The position numbers and the translations under genes were made by a program. The notes beneath the pieces are model-generated. The model ran no database searches. It saw nothing but the letters and a program-made list of their open reading frames with translations, and was not told where the DNA came from. A DNA stretch of 64,000 bases from Diphasiastrum complanatum. Taxonomy: Eukaryota > Streptophyta > Lycopodiopsida > Lycopodiales > Lycopodiaceae. Below, in pieces: positions 56,136 through 64,000 of the stretch. Position 1 is the first letter of the stretch; the number at the start of each line of letters is the position of its first letter. Location: assembly GCA_029204225.1 (NCBI GenBank), contig MU832255.1:16740-80739 (forward strand), written 5' to 3'.

Positions 56136-56705
56136 CTATGAAGATTTGAGCATTGATCTTGATATAACTCCAAGATTAGATCTATGCTTGATGAAAGCAC
56201 TTTTGCTCAAAGGCTTGGTGAGTAGATCGGCAATACAAGAGGACGAGTTGACATGCTCCAAATAGATTTCTCCTCCAATAAGCTTTTCTTTCACAAAATG
56301 GTGTGCCACTTCTATGTGCTTGCTTCTTGCATGAAATATGGGATTATTGGCAAGAGCTTGGGCCGAGATGTTATCACACTTGATCATTGGTAGATCATCC
56401 TCCTTGATGCACTTTAGTTCCATTAATAACCTCTTGATCCAAAGCACTTCTTTGGTAGTTGTAGTGAGTGCTTTGTACTCGGCCTCACATGAAGAGAGAG
56501 ATATAGTATCTTGCTTTTTGGAAAGCCAAGATATTAGATTGCCTCCAAGAAAGATAGTGTATGCACTAATAGACTTTCGATCCATCTTGTCACTTGCAAA
56601 GTCCGAATTCGAGTAGCCAATAATGGATAGATCTTCACTTTTATAGAGTAGACCATAATCACAAGAGAAGATACATATCTTAGAATCCTCTTGGCTATCT
56701 TCCAA
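56136..56705 (-). pseudogene. Copia-IV RNase H
   Basis: In its own frame (the one after the second frameshift) this segment reads YKSEDLSIIGYSNSDFASDK, then SWLSKKQDTISLSSCEAEYK, IKCDNISAQALANNPIFHAR, SKHIEVAHHFVKEKL and CIADLLTKPLSKSAFIKHRS. The RNase H acidic residues in SDFA, EAEYKA and CDN are present. It should be continuous with the RT frame at 56534-58591, but a small indel near 56670 (just after KRILRY) puts it out of phase. It removes RNA from RNA:DNA hybrids during element copying. About 16 bp after its stop the 3' LTR begins. Confidence 0.93.
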
Positions 56706-58600
56706 TGATGGATCTTAGGATCTTGCATAAATTGACTCAATTTGTGCACACAAAAACTAAGATCGGGCCTAGTAATGGTAAGCCAAATCAAGGAGCCTAC
56801 AAGACTCCTAAAAAGTGTGATGTCCTCAAAGGATCTTTCATCACCTTTATTAGGATCTTTTACAATTTGCTTCATTGGAGTTTCTATGCTCTTAGAATTT
56901 TCCATATGGAATTTTTTCAACATAGAGTGAGCATATCTAGATTGGCATATAAAGACATGATTTTCATAAAAATCAATTTCTAGGCCTAGGATGTAATGTA
57001 TCTCTCCTAGATCTTGCATTTTAAACTCACATCCAAGTGCTAGCTTGGTTTCATCAACTAGCTTGATACAACTTCCACAAAGAATAATGTCATCAACATA
57101 AATTAGAAGAATGACAATATTGCTATCAACAAACTTTAGATACATGGAAGGATCATAGTCACTAAGAGTAAATCCTAGTGAGATAAGAAAAGAGTTAAGT
57201 CTTGAATACCATGATCTTGGTGCTTGCTTGAGTCCATAAAGACTTTTGAAGAGCAAGCACACTTTGGAATCATCCTTGATGAATCCTTGAGGTTGTTCCA
57301 TATAGATCTCCTCCTCAAGATAACCATTTAGAAAAGCATTGGATACATCTAATTGGAACACCTTCCACTTGAAAAAACAAGCAAGAGAAATAAGAATTCT
57401 TATTGTCACCATCTTTGCAACGGGTGCAAAGGTCTCCTCATAATCAAGACCATGGATTTGAGCAAATCCTTTGGCACATAATCTTGCTTTATGCTTGTTG
57501 ATGGTGCCATCATGATTGAACTTGATCCGAAATACCCACTTGCAACCAATCACATGCTTGTTGGAAGGAGGATCCACAAGCTCCCAAGTATTGTTGGTGA
57601 TCAATGCATCATACTCTTGCTTCATGGCATCATACCACTCCTTGGTATTGAGTGCCTCTTGTACATTCTTTGGCTCTTCATGAGAGACATAAAAAACATA
57701 ATTAGTGGAATCAAGATCCACTTGTTTGCCTTTGTCAACATATGAGAGCCTCTTAGGCTCGGATCTATCTCTCATGGATCTTCTTGGTGAAAAAATCCGA
57801 GGAGAGTCTTCTTCAAATCTTGACCCCACCACATCATGATTGTCTTCAAAATCAATAATTGATGATGCATCCATAGATTTCTTGATCTCGGCCTCTTCAA
57901 ATGATGAGTGTTGATCTTCATGAAAGACAACATCTCTACTTTCAATAACTTGAGAAGTAGAGAGTATAAAGACTCTATAGGCCTTCTTGGTGGATGAGTA
58001 TCCAACCATGATCCCTTTGCATGCACTAGGATCTTCCTTCTTCCTTGTTTCCAAGGGAATATGGACAAAGCATAAGCATCCAAAAACTCTAAGGTGATCA
58101 ACCTTAGGCTTCTTCAAAAATAAGATTTCATATGGTGACCTTCCTCCAAGAGCTATATGTGGGAGCCTATTGCAAAGATAATTTGCACAATTAATGGCTT
58201 CTCCCCAAAAATCTTTGGGCAAAGATGCCTCAATTCTCATAGATTTTGCACATTCACATAGAGATCTATTCTTTCTCTCGGCCACTCCATTTTGAGATGG
58301 AGAGTAGGCACAAGAAAACTCTCTTTTAATGCCTTCAAGCTCACAAAAATCTTGAAATTTATTGGAGATATATTCACCACCTCCATCACTTCTAAGAGCT
58401 TTAATCTTGAATGAGAATTGCTTCTCTACATAAGCTTTGAAAATAAGGAAATGATCAAACACCATAGATTTTGAAGCAAGAAGATATATCCAATTGAATC
58501 TTGTGTAATCATCAATGAAAGTAACAAAACAAGTGGCTCCTCCCTTGCTTGTAGTTGATGAGAAATACACATCCGAGTGGATTAACTCCAAGGATGCTTT
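56670..58600 (-). CDS. Copia-IV integrase and reverse transcriptase
   Basis: The long frame (about 640 codons in phase) begins within integrase at LIHSDVYFSS. The catalytic residues are Asp7, Asp69 (ALRSDGGGEY) and Glu105 (NGVAERKNRS) of this frame, thus DD35E spacing. The tail has KPKVDHLRVFGCLCF and GIMVGYSSTKKAYRVF. After the linker, RT has NNTWELVDPP, GCKWVFRIKFNHDG, HKARLCAKGFAQIHGLDYEE, LDVSNAFLNGYLEEEIYMEQ, SLYGLKQAPRSW and the intact YVDDIILCG box. At the 5' side one missing base near 58600, in an A/G run, separates it from gag-protease. At the 3' side another indel separates RNase H. So it is nearly whole but cannot give a full polyprotein as it stands. Confidence 0.94.
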
Positions 58601-60120
58601 CTTTTGATAGAAGATCTTGTAAATGGCTTTTTGTGAGATTTAGCAATAGCACAAGCCTCACAAGGCTTGATCTTCTTGGAGAATGACTTTGGCAAGCCAA
58701 TAGCTTTGGATTCTTTGATCATAGAGAGCATGGATTTGTAGTTGGGATGTCCCAACCTCCTATGCCATAATTCCTCCATAGAGAGCTTGTTCACAAGAGC
58801 AACATTACAAGCATTCACATACTCATTTGGATCTAGTTTATAGATGCCACCAAATCTAGATCCTAATGCAAGTATCTCATCATTCTTCTTGATAGTGCAA
58901 GTATCAACATTGAATTTTACATCAAGGCCATTATCAAGCAATTGGCCAACACTAATAAGATTCTTGGTAAGCTTAGGTACATAAAGAACTCTAGAGAGAG
59001 AAAGAACTTTAGAGGATGCAAGCTTCAAGGGAATGTTCCCTATGCCTTCAATAGGACATTCAAAATCATTTGTAGTGTATATTGATTTCTTGACTCCATC
59101 ATAAGGTGCAATAGAAGAGAAAGAGTCCTTGGAGCTACACATATGTGAAGAGGCTCCACTATCAATATACCATAGGCCGTCCTTCTTGAAAGGAGTAGAT
59201 GAGAAACTAGAGACCATAAGAGATCCCTCTCCATCACTTGCAATAGTGTCTTCCTTCTCATTGGTAATATTGGCTTGCTTGAGTTGATTCTTCTTTTTGA
59301 AGCAATTGGTGGCATAATGACCTTTCTTGCTACAATAAAAGCACTTGATCTTCTTCTTCTTGAGCTTGGATGATGAAGCATTAGAGGAATCATCTTCCTC
59401 CTCATCTTTGTCTTTGGATTTGACTTTGTCCTTGCTTGAGGATTGTTGATGTTGGTTCTTGCTCCTCCCTTTGTGCTTATCCTTGGCAAAGAGAGCTTTG
59501 CCATCATTATGAGTGAGAGAAAGCTTGTCCATCCTCAAGAGCTTGTACTCTTGTCTCGATTCTTCTGAAATTAGCACACTTTGGAGAGCCTCCAAACTTG
59601 GTAGCTCCTCCTTAATGGCATAGGATTGGACAAGGTTATCAAATTCACTTCTCAAGCCATTGAGAATGACTTGAACTAGCTCATTTTGATTGATGGAATC
59701 ACCAATGCAAGCAAGCTCTCTATGAATATCTTTTACTCTCAAAACATAACTAGATGCACTCTCATCACTCTTTTGGCTACTTTGAAAGATTTGATTCCTA
59801 AGAGTGAGAAGCCTAGAGGTATGCTTAGCCTCATAGATAGTCTTGAGACAATCCCAAACTTCTTTGGCTGTTGTACAAGTACCTATCTCCCTCAATATCT
59901 CATTAGAGACATTCATCTTAATGTAGTGGAGAGCCATCCTAGCTCTCTTTTTGTATTTTTGAACCTCTGGAAGAACTTGTGGTTCTTCTTCAAGGCCAAG
60001 AACTATGTCCATCATGTCTTGAAGGATCAAGATGGACTCCATCCTCATTTTCCAAATTGAATAATTTGAAGTGGTCAATCTTTCAGATGGTTCCAACAAG
60101 GATGAACCCATTGAAGACAT
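58582..60120 (-). CDS. Copia-IV gag, protease and pre-integrase
   Basis: The ATG at 60120 is chosen because the frame there opens MSSMGSSLLEPSERLTTSNY; the open frame upstream to 60174 lacks an ATG. Numbering from the open frame, the capsid-like UBN2 region runs to about residue 215 (VWDCLKTIYEAKHTSRLLTL). An acidic/basic linker with Lys, Asp and Ser runs follows. The CCHC knuckle is CFYCSKKGHYATNC at 278-291 and the protease site WYIDSGASSHM has its Asp at 338. Pre-integrase HHCC (LWHRRLGHPNYKSM ... CEACAIAKSHKKPF) closes the frame at about 465-515. The frame is clean to 58600, where a 1-base loss sends it to a stop at 58582. It encodes particle protein and the processing enzyme. Confidence 0.94.
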   Translation of the reverse strand: MSSMGSSLLEPSERLTTSNYSIWKMRMESILILQDMMDIVLGLEEEPQVLPEVQKYKKRARMALHYIKMNVSNEILREIGTCTTAKEVWDCLKTIYEAKHTSRLLTLRNQIFQSSQKSDESASSYVLRVKDIHRELACIGDSINQNELVQVILNGLRSEFDNLVQSYAIKEELPSLEALQSVLISEESRQEYKLLRMDKLSLTHNDGKALFAKDKHKGRSKNQHQQSSSKDKVKSKDKDEEEDDSSNASSSKLKKKKIKCFYCSKKGHYATNCFKKKNQLKQANITNEKEDTIASDGEGSLMVSSFSSTPFKKDGLWYIDSGASSHMCSSKDSFSSIAPYDGVKKSIYTTNDFECPIEGIGNIPLKLASSKVLSLSRVLYVPKLTKNLISVGQLLDNGLDVKFNVDTCTIKKNDEILALGSRFGGIYKLDPNEYVNACNVALVNKLSMEELWHRRLGHPNYKSMLSMIKESKAIGLPKSFSKKIKPCEACAIAKSHKKPFTRSSIKRKHPWS

Positions 60121-60864
60121 TTGAAGTGAAGAAAACTCAAATGATGAACAATGAATGTTGTTACACACTTTCAATAAGATCCAATAATTGAGTACTATCT
60201 CCTCCTATGAAAGATCTTGCAACAATTTGTGAATTGATTCTCACTAGCTACTCAAATCTCTCTAAAACAAGATCTATTTCACATCAAATGATGGAGTATA
60301 GGCAAAGTTAGGATCTAACACTCTTAGCACGTGTGAAATACACTAAGAAACCAAATTTGACTCAAATACAATGATATTGCATGAAACAAAATGGCTAAGA
60401 TCTCAAAACAGTGCCTAGATCACATATAAATGAGATTGGCAAGCATACAACTGTGATTTTGGATCAACCAAGCAATCTCTTGACCAAACCAAATGTGTCC
60501 ACCCAGGTCTAGGTGCCCTACCTAACCCTCTTCAAAAGCTTATAACTTTTGATTAGCTCAACCAAATGGAATGAAACTGACTGCAACAGAAACTAGACAA
60601 AAATAGCTTCAAAACAAGCTATCAAGCAAGATAAATGGATCAAACATGAGAGAGAACTTCCAAACTGAAATTGGATGTTCCTCACACGTGTCTAAGCACC
60701 TGATTCCTTACAGTACCAGGTCAGACCCAATCAATGTCCTTTTGATCTCTTTTGATCCAAGATTGAACAAGATAGCTAGGAAAATGGGCCTTGACAACTT
60801 CTAGCTCAAGATTGATGAAATTTTTTTCACTTAGATGGATCAAAATGCATGGTAACCTTAGGTA
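60121..60864 (-). other. Copia-IV 5' leader
   Basis: About 745 bp between the primer-binding site and gag, with no long reading frame. It would hold packaging and translation-start signals, none of which I can point out. Confidence 0.8.
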
Positions 60865-60877
60865 GGCTCTGATACCA
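60865..60877 (-). promoter_or_regulatory. Primer-binding site of Copia-IV
   Basis: The minus strand reads TGGTATCAGAGCC immediately after the 5' LTR, a perfect tRNA-iMet primer site. Confidence 0.96.
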
Positions 60878-61614
60878 TGTTGAATTTCACACGTTTGGAC
60901 TGTCCACTACATGTACTTGTGATCTCCTAAGGTGTGTAGATGCGCCAAGATCAAGACTAGATTGAGATTCAAGATCAATCTTGAATCCTATGGCAAAAAC
61001 ACACTACTACATGCATTCAATCACTTCCAACTCTCACTCACACATGTGGGAAGTATTCAAAAAATAATCTAAGTAAAAACAAGCTGCTCTCCTCGGGTAG
61101 AGAGATAAAATGCATCATGAGCTCTCGAGTAGAGAGAGAAAGCTAGAAATCCAATAACTCACAAAATCCATGTAATCACCAAATCAATTAGCTTCAAAAT
61201 GAGGAGTACAATGATACTAGTAGGTCCACGAGCTATCACTATGCTTAACTATGATTGGACCATATTTTGTCACCTCTTGATCCTATTGGATCATTGATCC
61301 ATGCACCTCTTAATTCTATTGGACTATATTCAAGCACACCTCAATTTCCTATTGGACCTCACAAGGTTCCACCTCTAAATCCTATTGGACCTCTTGGAAT
61401 TCATCAAACAAAAACTTTACACTTGTCTACACTCTAATTGGCAAGTGTTTAGCCTCTTACTCTATTTTGGCTCAATAGTGGCATTACAAGTGGAAATGCA
61501 TAATTTGCCATCTATGCCAAATTTATTCCTATCAACATCCTACACCTAGATGCTTGATGTAAAAAACGTAAGACCCTTATATCTAACATGGATAATCTTT
61601 TTCAATTCTTCACA
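60878..61614 (-). repeat. Copia-IV 5' LTR
   Basis: 737 bp, plus-strand ends TGTTGAATTTC and TTCTTCACA. Both CACACGTGTG palindromes of the 3' LTR are altered here (CACACGTTTG and CACACATGTG). Confidence 0.96.
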
Positions 61615-61619
61615 TGTCT

Positions 61620-62103
61620 GATATAACTGTCATTTGAAAATTGATTATGACATTTGAACATGCCATAGAATTTCATAGCTACTCTTTAACATAGCCACAT
61701 TCGTATATTAGTAAAAAGTGGCATAATAGCAGATTTTGCACATATGAGATACATCTAGCACAGTTTCTTCTAGAAAATCAGCATCAATGATTGTAGTTGC
61801 TGAAATTTTGAAATTTGACCAGAAAAATGCACTACACTCATCGAGACTAGCAAATTGGTTTAGGATTTTTGAATTTTTTAAATTGCCGTCGGGGTAGCTC
61901 TTATGCATATGATTGGTTGACATGTGCTGCCTGGAGAGAACAATGTTGTTCCGAATCAACTTCTTCTAGTTAAATTACTAACCCGGAATGGTTACAAACT
62001 AGACCATAGTTACAAACTAGTTTATAATAGTAACCACATTGGTTGAATATTGTGATCACAATAATCTTGCATAGTTATAGTTAACGGTAAAGTTTGAATT
62101 CTA
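61620..62103. other. Unassigned stretch
   Basis: AT-rich, with no recognisable element. The minus-strand frame at 61708-61959 has no motif. Confidence 0.4.
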
Positions 62104-62301
<198 letters not shown>

Positions 62302-62302
62302 C

Positions 62303-63480
62303 ATGGCATCAAGGAGACCCAGATCCACAATAGATTCTGTCATTCTTTATAATGAGAAAGATGAAGCCGAAAATTGGTTACCAAAAAAATACGACAAAAA
62401 CACATGGGTATTAATGCATCCATCATCAAGAGAAAACAATCCAAGTTATCTTTTAGGGCCTATTGGAAATCTAGGATTCTTGAATTTAGAGCATCACCAG
62501 GTGGACAATCCATTTCAGAAGTGTTAATTCAATATATTTATATGCATTCTGAGTTGAGTATTCAATCCGTCAATCCAAATGATTATAAAAAATGCAATTG
62601 TAAGTATCATGGCGGTCTTATTTTTATGCAACTAAATTCAACTCTATTATTTCATGCAAATTTACTTTTATTTAGCAGACTGAATTTGGATATCAATTTG
62701 GTAATTCATATCTATTCTATCATGGAGATTTATATCCATCAAATATAAAGGAATGGGAGCCCGCGACAATCACTTGCAGGTATATTGGATGTTATACATT
62801 CAGATATAGAAAAAGATAGTGGAATCTATTTTTATTAATCACTTTACATTCCAGATATGCATGGAAGATTTGGGAATCTTGAGGCCCTTCCACTTCCAAG
62901 CTTGGATAGTGAAGAATGGATTATTCCTGACAACATTGGTTCAGAATCATTTCGATGCAAGCTCTTTATTGATGTAAAAAAAAAGAAAAACAAGTACTAG
63001 GTCCAAAAATGTCCGATTAAGTTGGTTTATTTCTTTGAATGTATTTGTTGATTTTTTTTCGATTGCAAATGTGCATAGAACACCGACATTATTTGTTTGT
63101 AAGGATTTGTCAGATGATACATTGTCAGAACTTATGGACAAAGGTTGGTACCAATAAATTAAACAGAGAAATGTCATAGAAAGCAAATTGACATTACATA
63201 CAATGACGAATTCATTACCACTATTGAAGTTGAAGAAGAATGGAGCCTTTCAACTATATCCGAACAGAGCTTTGTCTTATTACAATACGAGCTTCCTGAA
63301 TACTTTAGATTCATTCTGTTCATGGGAAACTGGTAAGTTTTTTAATATTTAATTTTATTTAATGCAATAATGTATAAGCAAATACAAAGTTATGTTTTAT
63401 ACAGTATTCAATAAAACATTTTTTCTTTTGCAGATACAAAAAAGACAAGAACAATTTACAAAATGCAAAGATCTAGGTAC
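62303..63480 (+). pseudogene. Unknown intron-containing gene family (copy 2)
   Basis: The ATG at 62303 opens MASRRPRSTIDSVILYNEKD, then NWLPKKYDKNTWVLMHPSS. After a frameshift near 62430 the matching frame goes on with RAYWKSRILEFRASPGGQ and YIYMHSELS, as copy 1 has HHWRGRIHEFKIDCNGDY and HVYMRRDI. Further on, TPTLFVCKDLSDDTLSELMD (63090-63150) matches copy 1 NTLWVWKATESSLLDNVFTS, and NDEFITTIEVEEEWSLSTIS (63215-63275) matches NDEVQEVCVNGEWSLEDV. A putative intron GTAAGT...TTTTGCAG is at 63333-63433. Frames are broken at several points (about 62430, 62750, 62830, 63000 and 63170), so it is a pseudogene. I know no domain for it. It begins right after a 195-bp microsatellite. Confidence 0.58.
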
Positions 63481-64000
63481 GATTGATAGAAGAGTCATGA
63501 TATGCAAAACCAAGCACACAAGATTTAATATAAATAAATGTACTATGTTTAAAGCTTTTTATACAATAAAAATGAGCCCCGAACACTAGGCTTTTTTTTA
63601 CAAACTATGCTTTATTCTAATGATTTGACTGTTTTTTCTTGTGGCCGTGCTGACTTCCTCTCTTTCTTTGGTCTGTGCTCCCATCGGCTTGATCTCTTCT
63701 TAACAATAGATATCTCATTATAAAAATGCAACACCTTTGGAAAATCCATAATAGTGACATCAGGAGAAAGAGCTCCTAATATTGACCTTGCTTCTAACTC
63801 AGCCTTATTCATTTCCTAGGATCACATATACTACCTTTGTAAGATTGAGTTTGAGTAAATCCTTGTTCTGAATTTATACACATCATTACATGTGTACACA
63901 TACATGTGTACACACCAATCGAGGACTGCAAACACACACAAAATTGAGTTGAGAAATACAGCGACATTCATAATGAAAAATACATAAAGTAAAAAACAAG
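63481..64000. other. Unassigned stretch at the window edge
   Basis: No gene supported. A 66-codon minus-strand frame (63612-63812) with a basic C-terminus may be nothing. TACATGTGTACACA is perfectly duplicated in tandem at 63887-63900 and 63901-63914. Confidence 0.4.

Larger units (their letters stand above)
55384..61614 (-). mobile_element. Copia-IV, near-complete Ty1/copia element (6231 bp)
   Basis: Both LTRs are 737 bp, with TG...CA ends, and are flanked by perfect TGTCT. The element has the primer site, gag-protease, integrase, RT and RNase H in copia order on the minus strand. By eye the LTRs differ at about 16 of 737 positions (about 2%), so this is the youngest insertion in the window. 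The coding region is uninterrupted apart from two frameshifts, near 58600 and near 56670. All the main catalytic motifs are intact. Confidence 0.97.

Overview
This window is repeat-dominated nuclear DNA of a vascular plant. The signs are Ty1/copia LTR retrotransposons primed by the plant-type tRNA-iMet site (TGGTATCAGAGC), very long (GA)n/(TC)n and compound (TG)n(AG)n microsatellites, introns with GT..AG ends, and one intact plant-type single-exon gene. No bacterial operon, CRISPR array, rRNA or complete tRNA gene was seen. The species cannot be named from the sequence alone.

Layout. 0-5.5 kb: LTR and integrase fragments, a decayed piece of an unrecognised gene family, a degenerate gag-like coiled-coil reading frame and a (TC)68 microsatellite. 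5.7-13.7 kb: a nest, in which an old minus-strand copia element (Copia-II) is split inside its protease/pre-integrase coding region by Copia-I (7241-12565, plus strand, duplicated GTTCC) and again in gag by a second, truncated member of the Copia-I family. 15.9-18.0 kb: a minus-strand element reduced to LTR, leader, 50 gag codons and LTR. 18.2-25.0 kb: Copia-III (plus strand, TSD CACAC), itself interrupted by a CGAAA-rich foldback-like insertion. 25.1-28.5 kb: copia RT/RNase H and gag/protease fragments, a 151-bp-arm inverted repeat, then a decayed RPL12 fragment. 31.6-33.2 kb: the only intact host gene, a 541-residue SMI1/KNR4-domain protein on the minus strand. 35.5-37.0 kb: a deletion derivative related to Copia-III (Copia-V). 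37-43 kb: mostly unclassified AT-rich DNA with a 282-bp hairpin-rich insertion flanked by 11-bp direct repeats. 43.6-50.1 kb: two direct LTR-like repeats with compound microsatellites, enclosing a second decayed copy of the unknown gene family, a truncated LTR element and a gag-like fragment. 55.4-61.6 kb: Copia-IV, the best preserved element (6231 bp, minus strand, 737-bp LTRs differing by about 2%, TSD TGTCT), spoiled by only two frameshifts. 62.1-63.5 kb: a (TG)n(AG)n tract directly before a third copy of the unknown gene family.

Nothing here works as a pathway. The copia pieces are gag, protease, integrase, reverse transcriptase and RNase H parts of separate elements, nearly all broken. 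The SMI1/KNR4 gene is a lone gene in a retrotransposon landscape. The least explained item is the three-copy, intron-containing protein family at 3.2, 44.6-45.8 and 62.3-63.5 kb.
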